Part shown: positions 5,821 through 13,797 of the stretch, piece by piece
Position numbering within the stretch: the first letter of the stretch is position 1
Layout of the letters: every line of letters begins with the position of its first letter
NCBI GenBank assembly: GCA_964469555.1
Contig: CAYYAQ010000124.1
Span: 1 to 15,304, forward strand
Length of the DNA stretch: 15,304 nucleotides
Reading direction: 5' to 3'
Source of the DNA: CAYYAQ01 sp964469555
GTDB taxonomy: Bacteria; Planctomycetota; UBA1135; UBA2386
Translations under genes and position numbers: made by a program
Notes under the pieces: model-generated
The model's input: the letters and a program-made list of their open reading frames with translations, nothing else
What the model was told of the DNA's origin: nothing
The model's database searches: none

Positions 5821-8661
5821 ATGAATCAAGCCCGCTGGTTCACGTCCCGTTTCTTCCGCCCGCCCGGGGAGCGCCCAATCGACCAGGTCCCCTCCAGTCC
5901 GGTTCCGCATTCTTCTCGTAGGCCCTTGCACGAGGCTCGCTCCGGGAGCCGTCTGGCGAGCCTTCGGGCAACCGCGCTGGGGGTGGCGGTGTGTGCATCG
6001 ACTCTCATCGGGCAGGGCAAGCACCCATCGACCAGCCTCTCGCCCGGACAGCCCCTGCTCGGTCAGTTGCAAGCTGGCCGCACTGCCGCGATCACTCCAC
6101 CCCCTTCACTCCATGCGAGCAACGCCGCGACGGTTGTGGCGCGCAAATCGGCGTGGCATTACTTCGAGAACCTCGCGCAACAGGGCGCGGCTTCGGGCTG
6201 GCAGACTCCGCCAGGCACGGACCCGTGGAATTCGGGCGTTGGCATCTTCGGCTACGGCGACCCGATGGACGTCCTGCGGATCAACAAGGTGACGCTGCTC
6301 CAGTACGGCTCGAACCCCAACCAGCGACCGATCACCACCTACTTCCGCCGTACGTTTCAGATCGCCGACGCGAGCCTGATCAAGTCGGCGATGGTAAAGA
6401 TCCTCCTGGACGACGGCGCGGTCATCTTCATCAACGGCAAGGAAGTCCTGCGGCCCAACATGCTGAGCGGCACGATCACCCACACCACGACGTCCGCTAC
6501 CGCACTCGGCGGCTGCCACGAGTGGACCTACTTTCCGATCCTGATCGACCACACGAAGCTGGTTACCGGCCTGAACAGCATCGCGGTCGAGATCCACCAG
6601 TGGAGTGCGGCTAGTTCGGACATGGGCTTCGATCTCGAGCTGTCGGTGCGGACCGGCCCGCCGAGCCTCCAGCGGGGACCCTATTTGCAACGCGGAGGCC
6701 CCGCCAACGCCGATCCGAAGTTGCGCTACCACGCGGTCCGCTGGCGCACCGACTTCCCGACGGACACCACATTGTGGCTGGGCTCATCACCGACCCAACT
6801 CGCGCTGCAGCATTCCGACGCCAGTGTGAAACTCGACCACGAGGTCGTGATGTCCGGCCTGTCCAGCGACACCGTGTACTTCTACGCGATCGGCAACGCC
6901 GCCGGCGTGATGGCCGGCGGCGACAAGCACCATTATTTTCGCACCGCACCGCTGCCGAACAGTACCAAGAAGACAAGGGTCTGGGTCATCGGCGACTCGG
7001 GCACCGGCCTGGCGCCGACGCGGGCGGTCATCGACGGCTACCAGAAGTTCGTGACGAACAACGGCAACCGTACCGCCGACGTATGGCTGACCCTCGGCGA
7101 CAACGCCTATTACCGGGGCACCGATTCGCAGTACCAAACCGGGCTATTCGACATGTTTGCGGACCAGCTGCGCAACACGTTCTTTATGCCTGCGTTCGGC
7201 AACCACGACTGGTTCAGCGCCGACTCACTGCCACAGTGCGGAGTCTACTACGACATCTTCACACTGCCCAAGAGCGGTGAAGCGGGGGGTGTCGCGTCCG
7301 GTACCGAGGCTTACTACTCGTACGATCACAACGACATTCACTTCATCTGCCTGGACTCGTACGACTCTGATCGACCGCCCTGGGACGCCAATTCCCCGCA
7401 CCTCCACGTGCTGGACCCAGCCGGCGCGATGCTTAAGTGGCTCAAGCTCGACCTCGCGCAGACCAAGGCGCGTTGGATTATCGCGTACTGGCACCATCCT
7501 CCGTACACCGGCGGCTCGCACAACTCAGACAGCGACAACGAGCCCGAGATGCGCGACATGCGTCGCCACGTGTTGCCAGTGCTCGAAAACGCTGGCGTTG
7601 ACCTGGTGCTGACCGGACATTCGCATGGCTACGAGCGCAGCTATCTGCTCGACGGTCACTATAACAAGGCGATCGAGCTTCAGAACAACCCACAGCTCGT
7701 GCTCGACCGCGGCAACGGCCGCGAGGGGCCGGGCGGCGATGGATTCTATGCCAAGCCCTCGACGCGCAAGGGCGCGAACGAGGGAGCGGTATACGCCGTC
7801 GTCGGCAGTTCCGGGTGGGTCTCGCCCGGCACGTACGATCATCCGGCGATGGCGGTCTGCCGCACCGAGTACGGGTCGATGGTGATCGACGTAGATGGTG
7901 ACACGCTGGTGGCGAACTTCATCGACATCGGCGGCGTGGCTCGCGACCGCTTCGTGATCCGCAAGGGCGTCCGACGCCAGTTCGCCCGCGACCTGCCGCG
8001 CATCCCGATCCTGAAGGGCGGAGCGCAGAAGTTCCAAGTGGATGTCGGCCAGGCCAACGCCGGCAACCGCTACTTGATCGTCGGTTCGTTCGGCACCACG
8101 CCTGGCTTCGATCTCAACGGCCTGCACGTCCCGCTCAATCCGGACCCGTGGTTTGACCTGACGTTGGCGTTCGCCAACACGTCGATCATGCCGTTCAGCT
8201 TCGGCAAACTCGACGCCTATGGCCGAACACCGCAGAAGCCGAAGCCGGCAATCAACCTGCCACCCCTCAACAAGCCGCACTCGATTGGTAGAGAGTTGTA
8301 CCACGCGGCGCTGATCCTCGACAACGTCGGATTCAGAGCGGTTACCAATACGGTCAAGCTGACCTTCGGCGGACCACCGCCGGCGCCGACCAAGCTGGGG
8401 GCGGTCAACATCACGACGGAAAGTGCGATTCTGTATTGGAAGCACACTGGTGACAACGAGCAGGGGTTCGACATCGAGGTGAGTCTGGACGGCGCGAACT
8501 TCTCCCGGCACACCCGCAGTGGCGAGGACAGTTGGTACAGCCTGGTCGTCGGCCTTACACCGGCGACCACCTACTGGTTCCGCGTCACCGCGATGAATAC
8601 GTTCGGCTCGTCCGCCCCGTCGAACGTGCTGCTGGTAAGGACCTTGGCAAAGACCCTTTAG
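5821..8661 (+). CDS. Exported purple-acid-phosphatase-like metallophosphoesterase, multidomain
   Basis: The product is 946 aa from the ATG at 5821 (GGAGA before it). A hydrophobic segment at about residues 46-65, after a long basic N-terminal stretch, is the likely export signal. Domains in order: a jelly-roll module (about 111-277, with TTYFRRTFQI, DDGAVIFING and SIAVEIHQWS); a purple acid phosphatase N-terminal FN3-like domain (about 281-378); the metallophosphatase core (about 384-705); a shared beta module (about 720-850); and a C-terminal fibronectin type III domain (about 853-943). Metal ligands match the family: GDSG (D392), GDNAY (D427, Y430), GNHD (N461), YWHHPPY (H558/H559) and GHSHGYER (H600, H602). 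The predicted reaction is phosphomonoester or diester hydrolysis at a dinuclear metal centre outside the cytoplasm, possibly for phosphate scavenging; the substrate is unknown. The gene sits between repeat copies A and B, in the same orientation. Confidence 0.93.
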   Translation: MNQARWFTSRFFRPPGERPIDQVPSSPVPHSSRRPLHEARSGSRLASLRATALGVAVCASTLIGQGKHPSTSLSPGQPLLGQLQAGRTAAITPPPSLHASNAATVVARKSAWHYFENLAQQGAASGWQTPPGTDPWNSGVGIFGYGDPMDVLRINKVTLLQYGSNPNQRPITTYFRRTFQIADASLIKSAMVKILLDDGAVIFINGKEVLRPNMLSGTITHTTTSATALGGCHEWTYFPILIDHTKLVTGLNSIAVEIHQWSAASSDMGFDLELSVRTGPPSLQRGPYLQRGGPANADPKLRYHAVRWRTDFPTDTTLWLGSSPTQLALQHSDASVKLDHEVVMSGLSSDTVYFYAIGNAAGVMAGGDKHHYFRTAPLPNSTKKTRVWVIGDSGTGLAPTRAVIDGYQKFVTNNGNRTADVWLTLGDNAYYRGTDSQYQTGLFDMFADQLRNTFFMPAFGNHDWFSADSLPQCGVYYDIFTLPKSGEAGGVASGTEAYYSYDHNDIHFICLDSYDSDRPPWDANSPHLHVLDPAGAMLKWLKLDLAQTKARWIIAYWHHPPYTGGSHNSDSDNEPEMRDMRRHVLPVLENAGVDLVLTGHSHGYERSYLLDGHYNKAIELQNNPQLVLDRGNGREGPGGDGFYAKPSTRKGANEGAVYAVVGSSGWVSPGTYDHPAMAVCRTEYGSMVIDVDGDTLVANFIDIGGVARDRFVIRKGVRRQFARDLPRIPILKGGAQKFQVDVGQANAGNRYLIVGSFGTTPGFDLNGLHVPLNPDPWFDLTLAFANTSIMPFSFGKLDAYGRTPQKPKPAINLPPLNKPHSIGRELYHAALILDNVGFRAVTNTVKLTFGGPPPAPTKLGAVNITTESAILYWKHTGDNEQGFDIEVSLDGANFSRHTRSGEDSWYSLVVGLTPATTYWFRVTAMNTFGSSAPSNVLLVRTLAKTL

Positions 8662-8662
8662 C

Positions 8663-8754
8663 TGTGCGAGCTACCCAGGGACGTTCAAAGGTGGGGCGGC
8701 GAGGTTTGGTTCCGGGCCTGATCGACGGAATTGCAGCCTGTATCGCTTGCCCTC
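8663..8754 (+). repeat. Dispersed repeat, copy B (5'-truncated)
   Basis: This 92-bp copy has the same orientation as A and C. It begins TGTGCGAGCTACCCAGGGAC, equivalent to position 5721 of copy A, so the first 46 bases are missing. It ends GCAGCCTGTATCGCTTGCCC TC. It starts two bases after the phosphatase stop codon (TAG, 8659-8661). The remainder up to 8942 shows no gene or clear signal. Confidence 0.9.
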
Positions 8755-8942
8755 TCCAATCGTCGCAGCGAGAATCGTGCCGCTGGGGTGGGGAAGAAAG
8801 TCCCGATGCTACAGTGGGAACACCTCTTTTGACGGCCTCTCCGCAGTGAACCAGTAGGAACATGCGGTCCGATTGCGGCGATGCGAAGCAGCGTGTCACT
8901 TCAGCAAGGTAGTGGAATGATCAGGTGCAAGAGATGCAAGCG

Positions 8943-9377
8943 ATGAGAATGAAGACGGCGTTCTCTTTCTCGATCTGTCTGGCGCTGATGAGTTGTCAGG
9001 GGCAGCCCCCAGAAAAAGACCCGGCGCTGATCGGGAACTGGCTGCTTCTTCAGATCAACAGGGGCGGGAAGGACATCGATCTGGATCACCTGGAAGGGGC
9101 GGTTCGCAAAATCGGCAAGCGAACCTACACAATCACGCCAACAAGAGGCAACACCATCACCGGCAAGTACACGATCAATCCCGAGGCCAAGCCCAGGACC
9201 ATCGAGATGTTGGTCGACAACGGCCGTTTCAAGGGCAAGACGTTGAAAGGGATCTACCGGGTGGTGGGCGACAAACTGACGATCAGCTTCGGCGGACCGG
9301 GCGAGGGTCGGCCAGAGGCCTTTGACAGCAAGCCCGGTACGGAACACACGGTGGCGATTCACAAGAAGCTCGAGTAG
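8943..9377 (+). CDS. Small lipoprotein of the TIGR03067 (planctomycete) family
   Basis: The product is 144 aa from the ATG at 8943 (AAGAG 9 bases before). In-frame starts also exist at 8925 (GTG), 8934 and 8949 (ATG). The N-terminus MRMKTAFSFSICLALMSC is a lipoprotein signal with lipobox LMSC, so the mature protein should be lipid-anchored through that Cys. The rest follows the TIGR03067 pattern: LIGNWLLLQI near the start, then TGKYTINPEAKPRTIEML, LKGIYRVVGDKLTISFG and GRPEAF in order. This family is abundant in planctomycetes. It is thought of as a beta-barrel-like, lipocalin-type fold, and I know of no established function. The gene is likely transcribed alone: repeat copy B lies upstream and a convergent gene lies downstream. 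Confidence 0.88.
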   Translation: MRMKTAFSFSICLALMSCQGQPPEKDPALIGNWLLLQINRGGKDIDLDHLEGAVRKIGKRTYTITPTRGNTITGKYTINPEAKPRTIEMLVDNGRFKGKTLKGIYRVVGDKLTISFGGPGEGRPEAFDSKPGTEHTVAIHKKLE

Positions 9378-9545
9378 CCGTTCTGAGCTTGCTTCGTCCG
9401 TTGTCTCGCAGCACAGCCGTGTAGCTGGATCGAAGCATCGCGCCGAAGGCGTTCTGAGCGTTTACATACGAAACGCCTACCGCAGGGCGATCGGCCTTTG
9501 GTCGGGACGGTGCAGGATTCGCGGTTGGCGCCAGCGGACGGCTTG

Positions 9546-9591
9546 CGCGGCTCCGAGTCCAGCAGTGAACTGGCGGGGCTCGGGAGCCGCG
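9546..9591. terminator. Strong stem-loop between convergent genes, possible terminator
   Basis: CGCGGCTCCGAG (9546-9557) pairs with CTCGGGAGCCGCG (9579-9591) as 12 base pairs with one bulged G. A smaller CCAG/CTGG helix can form in the loop. It lies between the stop of the lipoprotein gene (9377) and the stop of the convergent gene (9603). No T-run follows on either side, so it could be a factor-assisted terminator or an mRNA end stabiliser. The rest of 9378-9602 shows nothing else. Confidence 0.45.
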
Positions 9592-9602
9592 ACTCAGTAC
9601 TC

Positions 9603-10985
9603 TCAGTAGACCTCGATCCTGACGCCATTGGAGACGCTCACCCCCAGCGCATTGGCCCCCGGGTCCAGGCAGAACCACTGCGCGTAGACATTGGCGCCAC
9701 GAAGCCCCGGGTCGTTTGGAATTGGCAGGCTGGCTACCGAGTTCCCGCCCGTTGCAGAACCCCCCAGTGACACGTGTGGCGAGACCAGAAGTTCGCAACT
9801 GGTCATGCCGAGGATTGCCAGGTCGAGCGGCAAGGCCACCGTATCCCACTTGGTGTTGGAGGCCCCCAGGAACAGGACCACCGCGCCGGTCGCCGGGCCG
9901 TTGCGCAACACCAGCTTGAAGTCCGTGCTGCCAACGGATGGTGCGCCCTGCCAACTGATCTCCGGTCGATTACCCGAGGCACCTTTGCACCCGATGCCGA
10001 AGGCGTTCTCGGTGACCGCGCTGACAATGGCACCGGTGTAGTTTCCGGGACTGGAGGGATCCGGCACCAGGCCAGTGACATACATCCGGTAGCGGCCATC
10101 GGGCAGCAGCACGACCCATGGGTCGTTGAGCGAGTAGACCCCAAACTCCGTGAAGTCCTCGGGACTCAGGCTGATGTACGGCTCCTTCTTGAAGGTTTCG
10201 CCGTCGTCGCTCAGGAAGCAGTGGATCGTACCGACCTTGCGGCGAGGAGGGTGTGGAGGCTTGGGGCCCTGCTGCATCACGAAGATTGCGATCCTGCCGT
10301 CCGGCAACTTGCACTGCCGTGGATCGACGTAGCTCATGCCGCCGCCACCGTACTTCAGGTCATCGAAGACGTTTCCCCGGTCCCAGATGAAGGTCCAGCC
10401 ATTGTCGGTGGAGTAGGCGCGGCGGACATTGTTGGCGCCGCCGGGCTGCATGTCCCCTATGTAGAGCAAGACCACGCCGCCCTTGTTGTCGGTGAACTCG
10501 CAATGGACGCCGACGCGACCCTTGTCACTCGAGTGCGGGGTGTAGCGGACGCCGGAATCCTTGGTGAAGTTGACCCGGTCCGTCGAACTCGAGCTGTAGA
10601 AGTAGCCGGTTTGCATGTCGTGCCGGTACTTGCGCCAGACACGTCTGCCATTGGCATCGCGTTTTGGCATCTCGATGACGTGAGCATTGTGGCGATTGTC
10701 GACCTTCTGACTCGGGTTGGTGAAGGTCAACCCATCCGAAGACTTCGCGATCCACCGGGTCGGACCCGTGCTGTAGCCCAGGTAGTACTCGGTCGGAGAT
10801 TCGACCAGTGGCGCGCAGACGTTGCCGGGGATGACTCGATAGCCGGACTCGGGTTTGAAGGTCCACCGGGCTCCGGACGAACCCTGGGCCGCCAGATCGT
10901 GGGCGGACAGCAGACACAACAGCAATGCTGCCACGCCCGCACGCCGCGTGGACAGCCGGGAAAGAAACTCTCTCGCAGTAGTCAT
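9603..10985 (-). CDS. Exported Asp-box (BNR, sialidase-like) beta-propeller protein
   Basis: The product is 460 aa from the ATG at 10985, preceded by AAGGA at 10995-10991. The signal peptide is at residues 1-34: basic RLSTRR, core AGVAALLLCLLSA, end LAAQG. Three Asp-box motifs (S-x-D-x-G-x-T-F) are visible at 82-89 (SSDGLTFT), 192-199 (STDNGWTF) and 258-265 (SDDGETF). They point to a six-bladed propeller of the sialidase / BNR-repeat or GH43/GH32-like type across about 40-325. VDPRQCKLPDGRIAIF and LNDPWVVLLPDGRYRMYV resemble blades of glycan-active propellers, but I cannot assign a substrate or confirm catalytic residues. Residues about 335-459 form the C-terminal beta module shared with other exported proteins here (PEISWQGAPSVG, then VYAQWFCLDP, then SNGVRIEV). 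The gene has its own leader with a hairpin (10997-11019) and is predicted to act outside the cell. Confidence 0.85.
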   Translation of the reverse strand: MTTAREFLSRLSTRRAGVAALLLCLLSAHDLAAQGSSGARWTFKPESGYRVIPGNVCAPLVESPTEYYLGYSTGPTRWIAKSSDGLTFTNPSQKVDNRHNAHVIEMPKRDANGRRVWRKYRHDMQTGYFYSSSSTDRVNFTKDSGVRYTPHSSDKGRVGVHCEFTDNKGGVVLLYIGDMQPGGANNVRRAYSTDNGWTFIWDRGNVFDDLKYGGGGMSYVDPRQCKLPDGRIAIFVMQQGPKPPHPPRRKVGTIHCFLSDDGETFKKEPYISLSPEDFTEFGVYSLNDPWVVLLPDGRYRMYVTGLVPDPSSPGNYTGAIVSAVTENAFGIGCKGASGNRPEISWQGAPSVGSTDFKLVLRNGPATGAVVLFLGASNTKWDTVALPLDLAILGMTSCELLVSPHVSLGGSATGGNSVASLPIPNDPGLRGANVYAQWFCLDPGANALGVSVSNGVRIEVY

Positions 10986-10996
10986 GGGATTCCTTG

Positions 10997-11019
10997 CGGC
11001 AGGAAGGGTGTTCCTGCCG
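10997..11019 (-). promoter_or_regulatory. Perfect 9-bp hairpin in the leader just before the Shine-Dalgarno site
   Basis: On the minus strand, CGGCAGGAA-CACCC-TTCCTGCCG forms a 9-bp stem with a 5-base loop. It ends one base before AAGGA (10995-10991), which serves the ATG at 10985. The position suggests translational control or mRNA stabilisation. A role as terminator of the upstream WD40 gene is less likely, because no T-run follows. Confidence 0.5.
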
Positions 11020-11090
11020 GTTACGGAAATCGCGAGCATCTGGACACCGACGAAATACCACACTTTTGCATGGCCGCCAGAAAGGCTGCG

Positions 11091-11122
11091 CAACGGAAAA
11101 CGGTGCCTGTATCGCTTATCCT
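11091..11122 (+). repeat. Dispersed repeat, fragment D (3' end only)
   Basis: GCCTGTATCGCTTATCCTC (11104-11122) matches the last bases of copy A with one missing A. The preceding CAACGGAAAACGGT resembles CGACGGAATGGCA of the other copies. It has the same + orientation as A, B and C, and lies between the WD40 gene and the Asp-box gene. Confidence 0.6.
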
Positions 11123-11208
11123 CGCCAAGCGACTCACTCCGGTCTCAAGGAAAGCGTTACTTTCGTTCACGCGGGTTTTGAACTTCTACGGTCGCGGTAC
11201 GCTCCACG

Positions 11209-12261
11209 TCAACGACGCCATCGCGGCCAGTCGCGGTCCAGAACCAGTTGCGCGGCGCGCTTCAGGCCATTTGGTTCGATCACGGTCGAAGCGGACTGCG
11301 CGAGCTGAAACTCCGTGTTGCCCGCCACATGGCGCCCGAAGTAGGTCAAGTCCCACGCGGACACCCGACCGTCGGAGCCGCCGGTCACCAGGGTCTGGCC
11401 GTCACGGCTGAACGAGACGCTGAGGTTGGCCCGGGTCAACGTCGCGACGTGCTGGCCGCTCTCGAGGTCCCAGAGACGCACCGTGGTGTCCGCCGAGACC
11501 GAGGCGAGGAGGTTCGGGTTGTCCGGGCTGAAGGCGACGTCCCAAACCGAGCCACGGTGCCCCGCCAGACGCCACTTCACCTGTTTGGTCTCGACATCGA
11601 ACACGAAGATCTTCTTGAAGAAGAAGCCGGACGCGAAGTGGCGTCCGTCGGAGCTGAAAGCCAGCGACCACGGCGTGTTTTCGAAGTGCCACTCGTGCAT
11701 GAGTTCGCCGCGCAGCGACCACCACTTGATATGATTCGAACGATCCGTCGTCGCGAGGATCTGCCCACCCGGGTCGAAAGCGAGGTTGAGCACCTGACGA
11801 TCGCTGACCGTCCAGGCGGCGACGCGGCGACCCGACTCCATGTCGCGCAACTCGACCCCTCCACGATCCACAATCAGTGCCAGGGTTTTCCCGTCGGGGC
11901 TGAAGACCGCGGACTTCGTGGACGAGGCGTCGTGTCCTTCGAGTGCTTGGTGCAAAGCGCCGTCGGAGCACTGCCAGATCCGGAGTTTGCCGTCCACGTC
12001 GCCGGCCACCAGGAGAGCGCCGTCGGGGCTGAAGGCCAGCGACTTTACGCGCTGGTTGCCGCCGGCGAGCGTGCGCACATCGCCGGTGTTCAGATCCCAC
12101 AAGCGCACGACACCCGCCGAGTCCCCAGTCGCGACGAGGGTACCATCCGGACCGCAGTCGGCGGAGACGCGAGTGTCGTGTCCAGGCAAGTGGCGCGCGC
12201 TCCGGTCGCTCGCCAGATCCCAAAGACGGAGCGAACCGTTCGAGTGCCCAGAAACCAGCAC
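11209..12261 (-). CDS. WD40 beta-propeller, probably the C-terminal remainder of a larger protein
   Basis: The GTG at 12261 gives 350 aa, but it falls inside the first WD40 repeat. The frame stays open upstream to TGA at 12409-12411 with no ATG, GTG or TTG in those 49 codons, and the residues before the GTG (VFSITHAANSLCLDESRQ) complete that repeat. About eight WD40 repeats follow, with clear ends such as LRLWDL, VRLWDL and VRLWDL. The usual 'xxxFSPDGxxLAS' strands are clear in LAFSPDGALLVAG and VAFSPDNPNLLAS. The tail DLTYFGRHVAGNTEFQL resembles, from memory, the ends of planctomycete WD40-Ser/Thr kinases, where the propeller follows a cytoplasmic kinase and membrane helix. None of that N-terminal part is present. 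The lost start coincides with a C-rich tract and repeat copy C. It may be a pseudogene, or a stand-alone propeller started from GTG. Confidence 0.75.
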   Translation of the reverse strand: MLVSGHSNGSLRLWDLASDRSARHLPGHDTRVSADCGPDGTLVATGDSAGVVRLWDLNTGDVRTLAGGNQRVKSLAFSPDGALLVAGDVDGKLRIWQCSDGALHQALEGHDASSTKSAVFSPDGKTLALIVDRGGVELRDMESGRRVAAWTVSDRQVLNLAFDPGGQILATTDRSNHIKWWSLRGELMHEWHFENTPWSLAFSSDGRHFASGFFFKKIFVFDVETKQVKWRLAGHRGSVWDVAFSPDNPNLLASVSADTTVRLWDLESGQHVATLTRANLSVSFSRDGQTLVTGGSDGRVSAWDLTYFGRHVAGNTEFQLAQSASTVIEPNGLKRAAQLVLDRDWPRWRR

Positions 12262-12366
12262 CTGTCGAGATTCGTCGAGACAAAGTGAATTAGCGGCATG
12301 CGTGATGCTGAAGACACGGCGGAGGGGGTGCGCTGCAATTACCCCCTGAGTGAAACCATGAAGCGT

Positions 12367-12410
12367 CTCTTCTCCCCCCCCCGCGCCCCCCTCTTTCTTT
12401 CTTCTGTTTC
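12367..12410 (+). other. Polypyrimidine tract with C9 and C6 homopolymers
   Basis: Almost only C and T occur here, including nine C (12374-12382), six C (12386-12391) and CTTTCTTTCTTC. It sits exactly where the open frame of the WD40 gene stops resembling a WD40 protein (minus-strand reading gives NRRKKEGGAGGGEE) and just before repeat copy C. The gene-free stretch 12262-12587 consists of the WD40 upstream extension, this tract and repeat copy C. Confidence 0.8.
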
Positions 12411-12429
12411 AGTGTTGGTCAGTTGTTCT

Positions 12430-12566
12430 GTCGACGCTGAGCGCGGTGGGGGTGGAACGGGTAGGTTGTCCGTTTTGTGCGAGCTACCCAAGGACGTTCG
12501 AAGGTGAGGGGGCGGGGTTCGGTTCGGGCCTGGTCGACGGAATGGCAGCCTGTATCGCTTGTCCTC
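12430..12566 (+). repeat. Dispersed repeat, copy C (full length)
   Basis: This 137-bp copy has the same orientation as A. It starts GTCGACGCTGAGCGCGGTGG and ends CTGTATCGCTTGTCCTC. Differences from A are about six substitutions in the first 80 bases and small indels in the G-rich middle. It ends 21 bases beyond the stop of the minus-strand gene 12588-13484. Confidence 0.9.
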
Positions 12567-12587
12567 ACACCCTTTTCGTAGTCTGTC

Positions 12588-13484
12588 TCAGTAGAGGTTG
12601 ATCAGTTGGGCGTTGCCGAGATCGACGGCCGCCGTCGTGCTCGCCTGACCGCCCTGCACGTAGAACTTCACTGTTCCCGCGGGCGTCGTCAGCCTGAGTG
12701 AGAACACGCCGCTGGCATTCGTCTTGCCCCCCAGCAAGAAGAGCATCGGGCTGGTGATCTCGAGCTTCCCGTTCCATCCGGGGATGGTCAGCGGTTTGGC
12801 GAGCAAGCCCGCGGAGGCGTAGAAGACGAAGTTCGTGTTCGGTCGGCCCAGGACATCGAGCGTCACGTTGCCGCCGGCCTTGCGCTCGCCGCGCAGGCAC
12901 ATGACCGGGCCGAGTGTCGGCGCGAGGAACACGTTGTCGACGTACGCCGTGGGCGTGCGGCCGACGAGGGCCAGGTACTTCCGCGAGACCTCGATCTTGA
13001 GCTGCGCGGTGGCATTGGTCTTCGCCGCCGTGAACCGCACGCAGGCCCGCTCCCGAAACGTGACGCCGCTGGGCTTCGAGCCTCGACTCGTCGTGAAGTC
13101 CACGACCGCAACGGAAACACCATCGACGAAGAATTCGAACTTGCCGGGACCGTTGTTGAAGCTCCCGCCGACCGCAACGTCTCCGCGGAGTTCGTAGGTC
13201 TGTCCCTGAACGATGAGTCCTACGGCTTGAGAGAGTTCTCCGATTCCGGTGCTGGTCGCGCTTCCCTTGCCATGTGTTGCGGAGAAGGCGTTGTCTGCGC
13301 CGAGCCCGGCCGTGTCGAACTTCACGACGGATGGTTTGAAGTCGAACTTGCTGACCGTCCACCCGGTCGGGTTGCCGTTGGTGTCGACCTTCGAGAAATC
13401 ACCGTTTGCGACGAGGTTCTGCGCGTGCGCGAACCCGGCGAGAGAGACCGCGACGAGAGCAGCGAACAGTCGGGAGCGAGGCAT
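12588..13484 (-). CDS. Exported protein with galactose-binding-like (CBM/DUF642-type) domain
   Basis: The product is 298 aa from the ATG at 13484, with AGGA about 10 bases before. The signal peptide MPRSRLFAALVAVSLAGFAHA is likely cleaved before QNL. The mature protein opens with NLVANGDFSKVDTNGNPTGW, the usual first strand of carbohydrate-binding and DUF642-like jelly rolls. It closes that fold with a Y-V-D-N-V-F-L strand at about 181-187. No catalytic motif was seen, so a glycan- or surface-binding role is an inference. Residues about 195-298 form the beta module shared with other exported proteins here (GRPNTNFVFYAS, FYVQGGQAS, then NAQLINLY at the end). It is monocistronic, with a divergent exported-protein gene upstream. 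I see no obvious terminator, and repeat copy C lies immediately downstream. Confidence 0.85.
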   Translation of the reverse strand: MPRSRLFAALVAVSLAGFAHAQNLVANGDFSKVDTNGNPTGWTVSKFDFKPSVVKFDTAGLGADNAFSATHGKGSATSTGIGELSQAVGLIVQGQTYELRGDVAVGGSFNNGPGKFEFFVDGVSVAVVDFTTSRGSKPSGVTFRERACVRFTAAKTNATAQLKIEVSRKYLALVGRTPTAYVDNVFLAPTLGPVMCLRGERKAGGNVTLDVLGRPNTNFVFYASAGLLAKPLTIPGWNGKLEITSPMLFLLGGKTNASGVFSLRLTTPAGTVKFYVQGGQASTTAAVDLGNAQLINLY

Positions 13485-13797
13485 AGCGTTGGGTGTCCTG
13501 CGAAACGAAGCGTTGAGGGGATTGGGTCATCTCCGGGAGCAGAGAGTCCGCGCGTGCCTGGGAGTATACAGCGGGAATCGACCAGTGCTGGACCTCAGCG
13601 TGGTGGCGGATTCTTCCGTCGTGAAGCAGTCGGTGGCGGCGATCTGGTCGGCATGTGCCGACGAACGTCCTCGAACAGGGCGCGCAACGTGTCGATCGAC
13701 AAATCGGGCATCGTCGATCTATCGCCTGTTCCGCCGTTTGCCGACCTGGTTTGCTTCCTGTGGACCGTGGTTCGGATTGGGGCTTGGTACATTTACG

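Noticed and set aside
9774..11411. 545-residue plus-strand open frame
   Set aside because: It is antisense to the Asp-box propeller gene and has no domain features or signal peptide.
11248..12288. 346-residue plus-strand open frame
   Set aside because: It is a mirror of the WD40 gene; the repeated pattern in it comes from the WD40 repeats on the minus strand.
5675..12566. Reading the repeats as integron attC sites or a CRISPR array
   Set aside because: The copies are few, kilobases apart, lack attC core sites or imperfect palindromes, and lack regularly spaced short repeats.
13595..13711. Small minus-strand frame (38 aa, MPDLSIDTLRALFEDVRRHM...) in the divergent intergenic region
   Set aside because: Only the first 20 residues look protein-like, the rest is Pro/Arg-rich as expected from GC-rich noncoding DNA, and no convincing ribosome binding site precedes it.
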